Notes: generated by a model not told the origin, from the letters alone. Positions 9,233-19,990 are shown, counted from the stretch's first letter. The stretch: 64,000 nucleotides of DNA from Pseudomonas sp. Irchel s3h14 (GCF_900187425.1 NZ_FYDJ01000007.1:124001-188000); one strand, 5' to 3'. Numbers and translations: made by a program.

Positions 9233-11150
9233 GTTCGCATTGGGTAGGCTCTCTGTTGGTGCCAAGCTGTCAACAGGCTTTGGCCTGGTTCTGTTGACCA
9301 CCGTGATTGTGGCTGGCACTGCATTCAGCTCAATCGCTTTACTGCAATCTCGTACCGAACGCCTTCGGGATGACCTTCAGATTCAAGCCAAAGTACTTCA
9401 GGCGAGAATCTCCGAAAAGGAGTATGCGATCGGCCTGCAACCGGAGGCCGAATCGAAAGTACGCGCGATCATCGAAGCGCTTCAAACCGAGCTCGCAAAG
9501 GGCGACGAACTGGCACGTGGCAAAATGAGGAATGCAGTTGCCGCGTACTTGAAACAGTTCCAGGAGTACACCGCGGCATTGCGCGAACTACGAAACTCTC
9601 GACTGAAAATGCAACAGCTTGCTGCAAATGCTGGCGAAAATTTCACGGGCGTATTCCTCGATCAGATAGACGCGATCAACCTGAAGACAGAAGCAGGCAA
9701 CTCACCAGACGCGGAGCAGATGAACCAGTTGGAGCAGGCAGCAGACCTCAGAAACAAGCTGGCTAGAGTCCGAGAGCGTGAGCTGTATTACACCGAGAGT
9801 GGTGACCCGCATCACCGAGATGATTGGGAACAGGGCATGAGCGAGGTCCTTGCCGCAACTAAAAACCTCGCCATTCGCGTCGGCCAGGATGGTCAGGAAT
9901 CTCTACAGCAAGCGTTACTCGCGCTGAACCAATACCGCCAGGCCTTCGATCAGTTTGCAGTCAGCCGCAATCAAATTGCCCAAACCAGTGAAGTGATGAA
10001 AAAAGAAGGCCAGTATCTGGGTGAGTTGTTGGCTCAGCTTGAGCAAGACCAAGCTTCTCTCATCACTGAAGACAATCAGCGGGCTTACCGCCAAATGACC
10101 CTGATCACGCTCTTGGCCCTGTGCCTGGGCATAGGGGCGTGCCTGGTGATTCGCCAGCTAATTCTTTTTCCCTTGCGTCAGACTGTACTCCTAGCCAATC
10201 GGGTCTCGGAGGGAAACCTTACGGGGGGCGATACGCAAATAACCGGCAAAGACGAACTCGGGCAGTTGCTGCGCACAGTCAACGGGATGCTCGTAAGCTT
10301 GCGCAACCTCGTGGGTCGAATTGGCAATGGCATAACAGATCTCAATAGCACCGCTGACAGCCTCGTACAGGTGATGGAGCACAATCGATCAGGGCTTGAG
10401 CAGCAACGCTCAGAGACCGAACTGGCCGTCATGTCCGTGCAGCAGATGAGTGCAACGGCACATGAAGTGGCGCGCAATGCATCACAAGCCAGTGACGCCG
10501 TCGTCATCGCCGACGGCTTTGCTCGGGAAGGAGACTCGTTGGTAAAACAAGTCACCGATCAAGCCGAGCGGCTGGCATTGGAAATGACAGGGTGCGCCAG
10601 CGTAATGGAGACGCTATTGCAAGAATGCAACTTGATCGGCGGTGTCCTGAGCGTCATTAAATCGGTAGCCGAACAGACCAACTTACTCGCCCTCAACGCT
10701 GCCATTGAAGCCGCTCGCGCCGGTGAGCATGGGCGAGGTTTCGCCGTAGTGGCCGATGAGGTACGTGGCCTGGCCCGACGAACCCAGAGCTCCACCAGTG
10801 AAATTGAAGCGTTGATTGAACGTCTTTGTGGTGCGGCTCAGCAGGCTGCAGAACGGCTCCATAAGAGTCGCGACCTCACCGATGAATCGGTGATATTGGC
10901 TGGTCAGGCTTCCTCTGCATTGGTAAGGATTACCCAGGCTGTATCGAGCATCGAACAGATGAATGAACAGATTGCTGCTGCCGCCGAACAACAAAGTGTT
11001 TTAGCCGAGCAGGTCAATCAGAGCATGGCGAGGGTTCGCGCTGTTGGAGAGCAAAGCGCCAGACAAAGCCAGGAACTGCAGGCGTCTACCTTGGGTTTGC
11101 AAGAAATTGGAGGTGAGCTTGGCATCGCAGTAGGGCACTTCAGGACGTAA
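9219..11150 (+). CDS. Methyl-accepting chemotaxis protein with HBM-type sensor
   Basis: A 643-residue receptor. TM1 is at about 19-42, followed by a periplasmic all-helical region of about 245 residues including [15 protein letters not shown], which resembles the helical bimodular (HBM) sensor of Pseudomonas McpS. TM2 is at about 291-315 and a HAMP domain follows. The signalling domain has the conserved tip [21 protein letters not shown] and [16 protein letters not shown] receptors bind organic acids. Its place between catabolic operons suggests chemotaxis toward the pathway substrate or a product. No terminal pentapeptide for CheR docking is present. Confidence 0.88.
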   Translation: MSWLRFALGRLSVGAKLSTGFGLVLLTTVIVAGTAFSSIALLQSRTERLRDDLQIQAKVLQARISEKEYAIGLQPEAESKVRAIIEALQTELAKGDELARGKMRNAVAAYLKQFQEYTAALRELRNSRLKMQQLAANAGENFTGVFLDQIDAINLKTEAGNSPDAEQMNQLEQAADLRNKLARVRERELYYTESGDPHHRDDWEQGMSEVLAATKNLAIRVGQDGQESLQQALLALNQYRQAFDQFAVSRNQIAQTSEVMKKEGQYLGELLAQLEQDQASLITEDNQRAYRQMTLITLLALCLGIGACLVIRQLILFPLRQTVLLANRVSEGNLTGGDTQITGKDELGQLLRTVNGMLVSLRNLVGRIGNGITDLNSTADSLVQVMEHNRSGLEQQRSETELAVMSVQQMSATAHEVARNASQASDAVVIADGFAREGDSLVKQVTDQAERLALEMTGCASVMETLLQECNLIGGVLSVIKSVAEQTNLLALNAAIEAARAGEHGRGFAVVADEVRGLARRTQSSTSEIEALIERLCGAAQQAAERLHKSRDLTDESVILAGQASSALVRITQAVSSIEQMNEQIAAAAEQQSVLAEQVNQSMARVRAVGEQSARQSQELQASTLGLQEIGGELGIAVGHFRT

Positions 11151-11235
11151 GGAACTCCAACCGAACGATCTGGATCTTTGAGATCCTGTAGCCCCTGATC
11201 ATTCTCTATTTGACAGCCCAATGGGTGCACAAAAG

Positions 11236-11255
11236 AATACGATTCGGATCGTTTA
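11236..11255. promoter_or_regulatory. Operator I and promoter of the Rieske oxygenase/frmA unit
   Basis: AATACGATTCGGATCGTTTA matches the family consensus at 16 of 20 positions, with arms ACGAT and ATCGT. A promoter-like pair TTGACA (11210-11215), 17 bases, AAGAAT (11233-11238) lies directly upstream, so the palindrome covers the -10 end and the start point. This arrangement fits repression. The oxygenase begins at 11366. Confidence 0.65.
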
Positions 11256-11365
11256 GTAAGTTGACGGAAGCCAGACGTATTGCCCTGAGGGAGGCGATGG
11301 CAGGGCAATAGTCCAATGCTGCGGATCGCCAAAAACAAGAACTTCCAGTTAAGGAGTGAGGTGTC

Positions 11366-12421
11366 ATGGCAACTTTGAACGTCGCAGAAAGCATTCAAGA
11401 AGCACGTAACTACCCTCATAACTGTTGGTGGGTGGCGGCATTGGGTTCCGAAGTGGGCCGCTCACTGTTGGGCCGTTGGATGCTCGATACCCCCGTGGTG
11501 TTGTTCCGTCGAGAGGACGGCACGGTAGCCGCGTTGGAGGACCGCTGCCCGCATCGCCAGGCCCCTCTTTCCAACGGTCAACTTAAAGGTGACATCGTGG
11601 AATGTGGCTACCACGGTTTCTGCTTCGGCACTGACGGTAGTTGCGTGCGCATACCGTCCATGAACGGAACGCCACCGCCCAACTATTCGGTGAAGCACTT
11701 TCCAGTGAAGGAGATTGGTCCCCTGGTTTGGATTTATCTGGGCGATCCATCGGTGATCGACACGGTAGCTCCGCCAGCCGAGTTGCCGTGGGCGGAAGAT
11801 TCGTCTTTTGCCATTAGGACTGGTTTGATGGAGATTTCAGCGAATTACATGCTACTGAAAGAAAATGTTCTCGATCTAACGCATTTTGGCTACGTGCATG
11901 CTTCGACATTCGAGATTTCTGACTGGTCCACTCCACCTGACGTCATCGTGGGCGATGAGACCGTTCAGTACTCCAAGCATTTTATAAATAGCCCGCTTGC
12001 GCCTGGTTACGCAATGTCCCTTGGGGTACCGCCGGGTACTCCTTGGCATCGTCAACACCGGGGCACGTTTCTGTCACCGGCGCTACAAGAAGGATGCACG
12101 GATTTTCAGAACCCCTCGAAACCTGAGGAGTCACCGGCACGCTTTCGTGTTGCCCATGCCACGACGCCAATTGATCAAACCCACATGCTGTATTTCTGGG
12201 TAGTCGGTCGAGACTTCGCCAAGGTGCCGGAAGCCATGGATCATTTGGTTCATGCTATCCGCGAAGGTTTTGATGAGGACCGAGTCGTGCTTGAAGCAGT
12301 ACAGGCCCAGGCCAATCGCCGTCCGCGACGCGTCAGCACCGGCGAGCGCAGCGTCAAGGCCGATGCCGCAGGTATTCAGGCCCGTCGCATCGTTGCGCGG
12401 TGGATGGAGCGTGAGGAGTAA
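11366..12421 (+). CDS. VanA-like Rieske non-heme iron oxygenase (probable O- or N-demethylase)
   Basis: A 351-residue oxygenase. Rieske ligands are C61 and H63 (CPHR) with C80 and H83 (CGYHG). The mononuclear iron site is D170, H173 and H178 in DLTHFGYVH. Length and layout fit the vanillate O-demethylase oxygenase family, whose members remove methyl groups from methoxyaromatics or N-methyl compounds and release formaldehyde. The next gene is a formaldehyde-oxidising enzyme, which supports demethylation. AAGGAG precedes the ATG. Its reductase is probably the partial VanB-type gene at the left edge. The substrate is not known. An 80-base relic of a sister copy lies at 14204. Confidence 0.9.
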   Translation: MATLNVAESIQEARNYPHNCWWVAALGSEVGRSLLGRWMLDTPVVLFRREDGTVAALEDRCPHRQAPLSNGQLKGDIVECGYHGFCFGTDGSCVRIPSMNGTPPPNYSVKHFPVKEIGPLVWIYLGDPSVIDTVAPPAELPWAEDSSFAIRTGLMEISANYMLLKENVLDLTHFGYVHASTFEISDWSTPPDVIVGDETVQYSKHFINSPLAPGYAMSLGVPPGTPWHRQHRGTFLSPALQEGCTDFQNPSKPEESPARFRVAHATTPIDQTHMLYFWVVGRDFAKVPEAMDHLVHAIREGFDEDRVVLEAVQAQANRRPRRVSTGERSVKADAAGIQARRIVARWMEREE

Positions 12422-12454
12422 TCAGCTCCTGCGCAGGGATCGAGTCTTGTTTGA

Positions 12455-13630
<1,176 letters not shown>

Positions 13631-13724
13631 GTCAGCAGACTTGGCGATGAGTGCCATGGCCAAATTTGTCCTGGTAACACCGCAACGCAAACCCATCTGG
13701 TTTCTACCATAGAGAGCAATAAAA

Positions 13725-14108
13725 ATGAGTGTCTTTACTCACGTAACAGTCGGCACCAATGACCTGAATAAAGCCCGTAGTTTCTACGACGACGTATTGG
13801 GTAAGCTTGGCCACAAACGGATCGCGGATCTCGGCGACAACGGTTCCATCTGGGGCGAAGACGCACCGTCTTTCTTCGTCTTGAAACCAGCCAACGGTGC
13901 ACCTGCCAGTGTTGGCAATGGCGTCACCGTCAGTTTCGAGGCACCGTCCCGTGCGGCTGTCGACGCTTTCCATGCCACTGCACTGGCTGCTGGCAGTGTA
14001 TGTGAAGGCCTCCCGGGTCCGCGTAGCTGGGCACCGAACGCCTATGCAGCGTATGCCCGTGATCTGGACGGTAACAAACTAGCCGTCTATTGCTTCAAAC
14101 CAGCTTAA
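13725..14108 (+). CDS. VOC-family (glyoxalase-like) small protein
   Basis: A 127-residue single-module vicinal-oxygen-chelate protein. The opening FTHVTVGTNDLNKARSFYDDVLGKLG supplies a metal-ligand His, and the closing ARDLDGNKLAVYC has the family's usual end but with Leu-Ala where the metal-binding Glu is often found. The role is unknown. Candidates are glutathione-adduct chemistry or a ring-cleavage helper. It follows frmA by 94 bases and is the last gene of the oxygenase operon. Confidence 0.75.
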   Translation: MSVFTHVTVGTNDLNKARSFYDDVLGKLGHKRIADLGDNGSIWGEDAPSFFVLKPANGAPASVGNGVTVSFEAPSRAAVDAFHATALAAGSVCEGLPGPRSWAPNAYAAYARDLDGNKLAVYCFKPA

Positions 14109-14119
14109 GCCTGGTACGG

Positions 14120-14142
14120 GGCCAGCCTGGTTTTGGCTGGCC
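14120..14142 (+). terminator. Hairpin after the VOC gene
   Basis: GGCCAGCC (14120-14127) pairs with GGCTGGCC (14135-14142) around a 7-base loop, 11 bases after the stop. There is no U tract, so it is only a possible terminator of the oxygenase operon. Confidence 0.5.
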
Positions 14143-14203
14143 TCATCCGTAATCCTTCTCTACGGCGCTCAGGGCAATCCGGTCGAGATTCCCTCGCGAA
14201 GAA

Positions 14204-14283
14204 AGCGCAGTGTCAAGGCCCATGTCGCAGGTATCCGGGCGCGTCGCATCGTTGCATGATGGATGGAGCGTGAGGCGCAATCA
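14204..14283 (+). pseudogene. Relic of a second Rieske-oxygenase gene (3' end)
   Basis: These 80 bases align without gaps to 12345-12424, the last codons of the VanA-like oxygenase, with 69 of 80 identical by hand count. The parental stop TAA is CAA in the relic. Its position after the VOC gene suggests that an earlier tandem copy of the oxygenase unit was deleted, leaving only its tail. Confidence 0.75.
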
Positions 14284-14478
14284 TTTTCCTCTTCGGAGGA
14301 GTCCCCCACGTTTGAGAACGAGCTTGATCCGCGAAGCAAATTTCTCCGCTTAAGCCGCTTCTTTATCACCTGCAGCCAATGTGAAAAGAGCCGATGAGCC
14401 AGGCGTGACGACCTCTGGCTTGTCAGCTCTCGATTGCATTTTTATCTTGAAGCCACAACAGCGGGTGCGTTTGTAAAT

Positions 14479-14534
14479 GATCAGCCTCTCAAATCGGTCT
14501 CAGTTGTTCGCTGAGCCCGCTTGAAAGGCTGATC
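14479..14534. other. Two-level hairpin between convergent operons
   Basis: GATCAGCCT begins a 14-base arm at 14479-14492 that pairs with 14521-14534 (13 of 14 positions). Inside it, CTCAG (14499-14503) pairs with CTGAG (14511-14515). It sits 20 bases beyond the minus-strand semialdehyde dehydrogenase stop, so it may terminate that operon. The compound shape also resembles REP-like elements. The rest of 14284-14478 shows nothing I can name. Confidence 0.5.
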
Positions 14535-14554
14535 CACTGCTGTGTCCTGCCTGC

Positions 14555-16024
14555 TCAGAGACCGCCAAGCGCGACGTATTTGATTTCCAGGTAGTCATCG
14601 ACACCATACTTGGAACCTTCGCGACCCAGCCCAGAGGCCTTCACACCGCCGAACGGCGCAACCTCGGTTGAGATCATCCCTTCATTAACCCCCACCATGC
14701 CGAACTCGAGGCCGTCGACGACACGGAAAATCCGGCCGATGTCACGAGCGAACACATAGGAGGCTAAGCCGAAGGGGGTGTCGTTGGCCATCGCGATGGC
14801 TTGCTCTTCGGTATCGAAGCGGAAAAGCGGCGCAACAGGTCCAAAGGTTTCGTCGTTGAAAATCAGCGCTTCGCGCGGCACATCGGCCAGGACCGTTGGC
14901 TCGAAATAGCTCCCGCCCAAGGCATGGCGTTTACCGCCAGTGACAACGCGTGCGCCTTTGGACAATGCATCGGCAATGTGTTCTTCGACCTTTTGTACTG
15001 CCTCTTCATTGATCAGCGGGCCCAGCAAGACGCCCTCGTGCATTCCATTGCCCACCTTGAGAGCTGCGGTGGCCTCAGCAAGCTTCTTCCCGAAGGCCTC
15101 GTAGATGCCTGACTGAACCAGCATGCGATTGGCAGCGACACACGCTTGGCCTGTGTTGCGGTACTTGGCTGCAATCGCACCCTTCACTGCGGCATCGATG
15201 TCAGCATCATCGAATACAATGAAAGGTGCGTTTCCACCCAACTCCATGCTGGTCTTCTTGATCGTCGCAGCGCATTGGGCAAGCAGTTGAGCACCCACTT
15301 CGGTCGAACCTGTGAACGACAGCTTGCGCACCACAGGGCTTGCAGTGAGTTCGCCACCAATCGCACGGGCCGAGCCAGTCACTACGTTGCATACGCCCGG
15401 AGGCAGGCCGGCGCGCTCCGCGAGCACCGCCAAGGCGAGCGCTGACAGCGGAGTCTGGCTAGCTGGCTTGATGACGCCAGCACAGCCCACGGCCCAACCC
15501 GGCCCCGCCTTGCGTGTGATCATCGCCGACGGAAAGTTCCACGGGGTGATTGCGGCGAATACGCCGATCGGTGCCTTCTGCACGAGGATGCGACGGCCAT
15601 CTACGTTCTGCGGAATGATGTCGCCATAAATCCGCTTGGCTTCTTCCGCAAACCACTCGATGAAGCCCGCGGCGTAGGTAATCTCACCGCGCGATTCCAC
15701 CAAAGGTTTGCCTTGTTCGGCGGTCAAAATCGTGGCCAGATCCTCGATGTTCTCGAGCATCAGGTCGTAGAGCTTACGCAGGACCTTCGCACGGTCCTTT
15801 GGCAGCGTTTTGCGCCAACCTTGCATGGCGCGCTCGGCTGCGGCAATTGCCCGCCGAGTTTCGGCACTGCCGCCGTTGGGTACACGAGCCACCAGCTCTC
15901 CGGTAGCAGGGTTGCGTACCTCAATAGTCTGGCCATTGTCGGCCTGAACCCATTCGCCATCAATCAGCATGGCCTGGCGGAGCAGGTCAGGGTCCTTCAG
16001 GTGCAGCGTTACGGTTCCATTCAT
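14555..16024 (-). CDS. NAD(P)-dependent semialdehyde dehydrogenase, GabD type
   Basis: A 489-residue aldehyde dehydrogenase with the family motifs APIGVFAAITPWNFP, SFTGSTEVG, the catalytic Glu region MELGGNAPFIVFDDAD and the catalytic Cys in NTGQACVAANR. Motifs and length match succinate-semialdehyde dehydrogenase (GabD). Related enzymes oxidise glutarate or 2-oxoglutarate semialdehyde. It is the last gene of a three-gene minus-strand operon, 10 bases after the DapA-like aldolase, so it may oxidise the aldehyde that enzyme releases. It could also oxidise succinate semialdehyde from HpaI of the hpa pathway. Confidence 0.85.
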   Translation of the reverse strand: MNGTVTLHLKDPDLLRQAMLIDGEWVQADNGQTIEVRNPATGELVARVPNGGSAETRRAIAAAERAMQGWRKTLPKDRAKVLRKLYDLMLENIEDLATILTAEQGKPLVESRGEITYAAGFIEWFAEEAKRIYGDIIPQNVDGRRILVQKAPIGVFAAITPWNFPSAMITRKAGPGWAVGCAGVIKPASQTPLSALALAVLAERAGLPPGVCNVVTGSARAIGGELTASPVVRKLSFTGSTEVGAQLLAQCAATIKKTSMELGGNAPFIVFDDADIDAAVKGAIAAKYRNTGQACVAANRMLVQSGIYEAFGKKLAEATAALKVGNGMHEGVLLGPLINEEAVQKVEEHIADALSKGARVVTGGKRHALGGSYFEPTVLADVPREALIFNDETFGPVAPLFRFDTEEQAIAMANDTPFGLASYVFARDIGRIFRVVDGLEFGMVGVNEGMISTEVAPFGGVKASGLGREGSKYGVDDYLEIKYVALGGL

Positions 16025-16034
16025 GGGGCTGATC

Positions 16035-17045
16035 TCACAGGGGATTGCGGCCGACGAAGAAAGCTTCGTCGAGATCGCTGGTTGGATTCAGGCCAGCGGC
16101 TTCGAGCCCCTTGCGCAGCACAGTCATGTCGCGCTGGTACACCCGCTGCGTCGGGTGTGGCAGGGGACCGCCGTTGTAACCCTGTAGCCATCCCTGATAC
16201 TTCCACATCATGCGATTGAGCAGGCCGTTTGCCGCCATCGGCAGGCTCGCAAACGCTTTGCGAGCAGGGTCCATCTTGTACCAAAGCTGTGTTGCTTCGT
16301 CGTAATTGCCTGCTTGGATCAGCTTGTGAATCTGTGGCAATAACGGACCGTAGTAGGACGAATAGTTGGTGCCGCAGAAAGGGATATCCATCACCTGCGC
16401 GAGGGGCACGTACTCGTACTCGAGTGGGGAAGAGATAACCACTTCCTTGTGGAATTCGCGGTGCACCTCGATCGCCGACATGATGTAGGGCAGGCCGCCT
16501 TCAGCCTTGATCGCAACCACGTTGGGGATCTCGTCCACCATACGACGCAGCACCGACAGCGGGATGTCGGCGGGGTGCAGACGGCTAAAGCCCCAAGCGG
16601 GTAGCGGGAAGATGATTACCCCGAGGTTTGTCGCTGCGCAAATGGCCTTAGTGTATTCGAAAACCTCGTCATAGGACTTCGGAAAGAAATACGGCGGGTA
16701 ACCGAGCAACACCAGGTCGGCACCGGCATCTTCGGCTCTTTTGACCGCTTCAATGTTGTCTTCCAATGTGTTAAACACCGCGTGATGGACAATGACCAGT
16801 CGCCCCGCAGCCTGGTCAGCCATGATGCGGCAGAACTCACCGTACTGCTCCTGGGTGATTGCCACCTCGGAGCAGGATAGAGAACCGACGAAGCCGTGTT
16901 GGATTGCCAACTCGACGTCATGGCGCACCGCTTTTTCGTTGATGCGTTTGAAGTCCGACGTCATGGTCGGGATGGTCACGTTGGCGACCCCTAGGAGATG
17001 CTCGCGCGCCCAGTCGCGGGCGTCTTTCTTGTTGTAGCTAGCCAT
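16035..17045 (-). CDS. DapA/NAL-superfamily lyase (dihydrodipicolinate-synthase-like aldolase)
   Basis: A 336-residue class I aldolase-fold protein. The Schiff-base lysine is probably in NVVAIKAEGG, and the GSLSCSEV segment aligns with the family's substrate loop. Members make or break C-C bonds next to a 2-oxo acid, as in dihydrodipicolinate synthase, KDG aldolase and the hydratase-aldolases of naphthalene-type pathways. It is longer than DapA itself (about 292) and carries an extra C-terminal region. The start is the ATG at 17045 (MASYNKK), with AGGA about 8 bases upstream; a longer reading lacks a ribosome site. It sits between the cyclodeaminase-like gene and the dehydrogenase. Confidence 0.8.
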   Translation of the reverse strand: MASYNKKDARDWAREHLLGVANVTIPTMTSDFKRINEKAVRHDVELAIQHGFVGSLSCSEVAITQEQYGEFCRIMADQAAGRLVIVHHAVFNTLEDNIEAVKRAEDAGADLVLLGYPPYFFPKSYDEVFEYTKAICAATNLGVIIFPLPAWGFSRLHPADIPLSVLRRMVDEIPNVVAIKAEGGLPYIMSAIEVHREFHKEVVISSPLEYEYVPLAQVMDIPFCGTNYSSYYGPLLPQIHKLIQAGNYDEATQLWYKMDPARKAFASLPMAANGLLNRMMWKYQGWLQGYNGGPLPHPTQRVYQRDMTVLRKGLEAAGLNPTSDLDEAFFVGRNPL

Positions 17046-17082
17046 GTAGGAGTTCCTGTCGATCAGGGTGGGTTTATGGGGA

Positions 17083-18087
17083 TTAGCGCTTTGTTTCAAA
17101 GTTCATCGGCAGTGGTATAGCCAGACCTGCTTCTAGTGCTTTGGTCAGGATCAGCTCCGCCACTACGATGTCCTGCAGACCTCCACCGACTGACTTGAAC
17201 ATCGGAGCCTTAGCGTGGGCCAGCTGTTCGTTGCATGCGCCGCTCATTAGGTCGGCTAGGCTGAAGGCTTTGTGATGAAAATCGATTCCGGCGGCGCGGG
17301 CAGCGATCATGTCGCCCGTTTCAGTCAGGACTTCCTCCAGCGTGTCGCAGATGATCAGATCGCTACGCTCCACGACCGAGACATCGATTTCACGTTGTTC
17401 GGGGATGGTTGAGCCAATCGAGACAACAGTGGCGCCCGGTTTGAGCCAGTCACCAAACAGAATGGGCTCCTCGCCGCGTGAGCGAGCCGCAGTGAGGACA
17501 ATGTCAGCTCCTTCCACGGCTTCCCGAGCGCTGGCTACACCTTTGGCAGGGATTCCCAAGTCGCTGCTGACTGCTGCAGCAAACGCTTCACGGCGTTCAG
17601 GGGTTGGACTGAAGACCGTTACTTCTGTGAGTTGGCGCACGCTTGCGAAAGCACGAGTGTGCATCGAGGCTTCCAGACCACTACCAAGGACCGCCAGACG
17701 TGCGGGGCCCCGAGGTGCCAATCGGTCGAGTGCTGCCGCAGAGGTAGCAGCAGTACGGAAACCGGTGACCAGGTTACCGTCGACGAAGGCCGCAATGTGG
17801 TTCGTCGTCCGGTCGAATAGCACGATGACATATTCAATTCCCGGTGGAGCATCGCCCATATTCGAGCCCATCAGTTTGGCGCCGAAGTATCGACCTCCAG
17901 GTGGGATAGCCGGGAGGGTGCGCAGCCAGGTTTTTTCGAGGATGGCGACGGTCCGGGGCGGGGTTGCTTTGACGGGAATAGGAAGACCGTACGCTTGCTG
18001 AAGCGCGGTAATCGCGTCTTTCCACCTGAAAACGGTCCGTGCGGCGTCGCTGGAAACGAAGACGGGGGCTTGATTGCTAGCGGGCAT
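17083..18087 (-). CDS. Ornithine cyclodeaminase/mu-crystallin family protein
   Basis: A 334-residue NAD(P)-dependent protein with the Rossmann motif AVLGSGLEASMHTRAF and the substrate segments GAKLMGSN, FVDGNLVTGFRTAATSAAA and VVSIGSTIPEQREI typical of the family. Members include ornithine cyclodeaminase, alanine dehydrogenase, ketimine reductase and lysine cyclodeaminase. Its function here is unassigned. It heads the minus-strand operon, so the pathway may involve an imine or amino-acid step, or the protein may reduce a cyclic imine. It is divergent from the FAD monooxygenase at 18829, and operators B and C lie between them. Confidence 0.8.
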   Translation of the reverse strand: MPASNQAPVFVSSDAARTVFRWKDAITALQQAYGLPIPVKATPPRTVAILEKTWLRTLPAIPPGGRYFGAKLMGSNMGDAPPGIEYVIVLFDRTTNHIAAFVDGNLVTGFRTAATSAAALDRLAPRGPARLAVLGSGLEASMHTRAFASVRQLTEVTVFSPTPERREAFAAAVSSDLGIPAKGVASAREAVEGADIVLTAARSRGEEPILFGDWLKPGATVVSIGSTIPEQREIDVSVVERSDLIICDTLEEVLTETGDMIAARAAGIDFHHKAFSLADLMSGACNEQLAHAKAPMFKSVGGGLQDIVVAELILTKALEAGLAIPLPMNFETKR

Positions 18088-18308
18088 ACTTCGTGCTCCG
18101 ATGATTTATGAATGTGGGAGGAACACGCACGAGGCAGTATTGCTACGAACTGCTGTCGAGCGGGTCGGGGAAGAGGGATGATCAGCACTGTTCGTAAGGC
18201 TGTTGGTATTACTGCTCAGGATTTCAGGATGAAGAAAGCGCAACGGCTTCAATGAGGTGCTGTTCACTGATGTGGCTCCAAGTATCGTGCGATTCTATTT
18301 TAGATTTA

Positions 18309-18328
18309 TAAACGACACGTAACGTATC
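18309..18328. promoter_or_regulatory. Operator B in the divergent region 18088-18828
   Basis: TAAACGACACGTAACGTATC matches the family consensus at 15 of 20 positions. It lies 222 bases upstream of the minus-strand operon start and about 100 bases from operator C, so the two sites could be bridged or could serve one promoter each. Confidence 0.5.
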
Positions 18329-18409
18329 TAAATTATTGTTGGCGGATATCTCCTGTGTCAATAAGAATTTTCAGGTAGCGGCGACCATAAAAACTGCGGT
18401 TGATAAAGC

Positions 18410-18429
18410 GAAACGATACGTATAGTTTG
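18410..18429. promoter_or_regulatory. Operator C and promoter toward the first FAD monooxygenase
   Basis: The palindrome AAACGATACGTATAGTTT (18411-18428) has one mismatched pair. It lies between and over a TTGATA (18400-18405) and TATAGT (18421-18426) pair with a short 15-base spacer. The same 15-base spacing recurs at operators E and H. Confidence 0.6.
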
Positions 18430-18467
18430 TAGCTGGGCAGCGATGGAATTTGCACGTGGAGACCGCG

Positions 18468-18788
18468 ATGAAATTGGGGCGACCGTTGGTTGAAGGGCTC
18501 GATGGGCTGGTCTGCTGGACCAGCAGAGTCTTACTTGAACTGGGGCAAGCGCACAGTAGGCCCGCCGCAGCTGTCTTTGATGGTGGGCAGCGATTGCTCC
18601 GCAATCTCGACGAATCGGTACATTTTCATTGGTTCTTTTCGGGCGCCGACCTGCTTTGCATGCCGGTTCAAACCGAGTGGACAGGTGATGCAAGTGGCAT
18701 TGCCGTTCAGGCAAGCGCCCCCCTGATAAGCAAGGTTCAACAAGGCTGGTTGTGGCAACCCCATGCCTGCGACCCTGCCGATAGATGA
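18468..18788 (+). CDS. Hypothetical 106-residue reading frame, doubtful
   Basis: This frame opens with ATG after GGAG at about 18456 and starts MKLGRPLVEGLDGLVCWTSR. It lies between operator C and the monooxygenase start, so it would be transcribed from that promoter. I recognise no family. Competing frames of similar length exist on both strands here, so it may be a decayed gene or untranslated leader instead. Confidence 0.25.
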   Translation: MKLGRPLVEGLDGLVCWTSRVLLELGQAHSRPAAAVFDGGQRLLRNLDESVHFHWFFSGADLLCMPVQTEWTGDASGIAVQASAPLISKVQQGWLWQPHACDPADR

Positions 18789-18828
18789 ACAAATACCACC
18801 CGCCATAGAAGCGGAGAGGAGACAAGAA

Positions 18829-19941
18829 ATGAATGAAATTAAGCGCGTTTTAATTGTAGGTAGTGGCATTGGCGGAGCTACTGCTGCCTACGCTCTACGC
18901 AGGGTGGGGATAGATGTTCATTGCATAGATATCAAGCCTGAGAGTTCTTCCGCGGGCTCCGGTATTTGCTTGTTGCACAACACTCTGCGAGCGCTGGACA
19001 TGATCGGGTTGGCGCAACCCTGTCTCGAGAGTGGTATGCGCTTCGAGTCGTTCCTCCAGTTTGATTCCGCCGGGCAGCTCCTGCGTTCCAATCCCGCCCC
19101 TCCGAGTTGCGGTATTCGTCGGCCGGAATTGGCGCGCATCCTGGAATCAGCTGCAAAGAATGCCGGCGCGGTCATGGATCATGGTTTGACTGTTGAGAGC
19201 CTGAATGATCGTGGAGATTGTGTCGAGGTTCGATTTTCAGACGGTAGAGAAGCCACCTACGATCTTGTTGTCGCGGCGGACGGCGCTTATTCAAAGCTGC
19301 GACAGCAAGTTTTTGGAGCTGATTGCGGGCCTCGTTTTGCGGGGCAAAGCGTATGGCGCTTTAATGCGCCTCGCCCGGATCAGGTCGAAGGATTCTGCCT
19401 CTATCGAAGCCCTTCGGGTCGAACTGTAGGTTCGTTTCCAACCTCGAAAGACAGCTGCTACATCTTCTATCTTGAGACCAGCAAGGAGCCTTTGCGTATA
19501 CCAGAGGACCAGGCTCATTTGCTGATTCGCGAAAGGCTTGCCGAATATGTTGCTCCGGCAGTGCGAGAAGCGCTCGAGCACGTCACCGAAGCCAAGCAGG
19601 TTATATTCCGTCCCCTGGACGTTACCTTGGTGCCAGCTCCCTGGAATCGTGGGCGGGTCGTACTGATGGGAGATGCTGCGCATGCGCCCACTCCGCAAAT
19701 GACTTCCGGCGGCGGCATGGCCATCGAAGACGCCGTGGTGCTCGCAGAATGCCTGTCCACTACCACTACGGCCCGGGAGGCCCTCGCAGCCTACAGTGCT
19801 CGCCGTTTTGATCGTGTAAAAGTCATTTGTGACGCTTCGTTCCAGCTCTGCCAATACGAGCAGCAAGACCCAATCGGTAACAGGGAGAAATCGGCGGCTT
19901 TGCTGTTGCAGACCTATCAGTATCTGGGGCAACCCTTCTAA
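18829..19941 (+). CDS. FAD-dependent aromatic monooxygenase, copy 1
   Basis: A 370-residue group A flavoprotein hydroxylase. The FAD motif GSGIGGATAAYALRRVG is at residues 12-28, the DG motif is VVAADGAYSKLR, and the second FAD motif GDAAHAPTPQMTSGGGMAIEDA follows. Such enzymes hydroxylate phenols, often with decarboxylation (salicylate or 6-hydroxynicotinate type). The start is the ATG at 18829 with GAGGAGA upstream. It is a clear paralogue of the protein at 25880, with the same length and motifs, but its codons are more GC-rich. Operators B and C precede it and a strong hairpin follows. Confidence 0.88.
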   Translation: MNEIKRVLIVGSGIGGATAAYALRRVGIDVHCIDIKPESSSAGSGICLLHNTLRALDMIGLAQPCLESGMRFESFLQFDSAGQLLRSNPAPPSCGIRRPELARILESAAKNAGAVMDHGLTVESLNDRGDCVEVRFSDGREATYDLVVAADGAYSKLRQQVFGADCGPRFAGQSVWRFNAPRPDQVEGFCLYRSPSGRTVGSFPTSKDSCYIFYLETSKEPLRIPEDQAHLLIRERLAEYVAPAVREALEHVTEAKQVIFRPLDVTLVPAPWNRGRVVLMGDAAHAPTPQMTSGGGMAIEDAVVLAECLSTTTTAREALAAYSARRFDRVKVICDASFQLCQYEQQDPIGNREKSAALLLQTYQYLGQPF

Positions 19942-19962
19942 GCAGTCCTACCACTCGTGGAC

Positions 19963-19990
19963 CTCGACTCGCCATGTTTGGCGAGTTGAG
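19963..19990 (+). terminator. Strong hairpin after FAD monooxygenase 1
   Basis: A 12-base stem (19963-19974 with 19979-19990, one G-T pair) with a four-base TGTT loop lies 21 bases after the stop. No U tract follows. It is a likely end of transcription or an RNA-stability structure. Confidence 0.55.

Noticed and set aside
16489..16630. Idea that the DapA-like protein is the NahE hydratase-aldolase of a naphthalene pathway
   Set aside because: The fold and Schiff-base region fit the superfamily, but the flanking motifs I recall for NahE are not present and no naphthalene dioxygenase genes are in the window.
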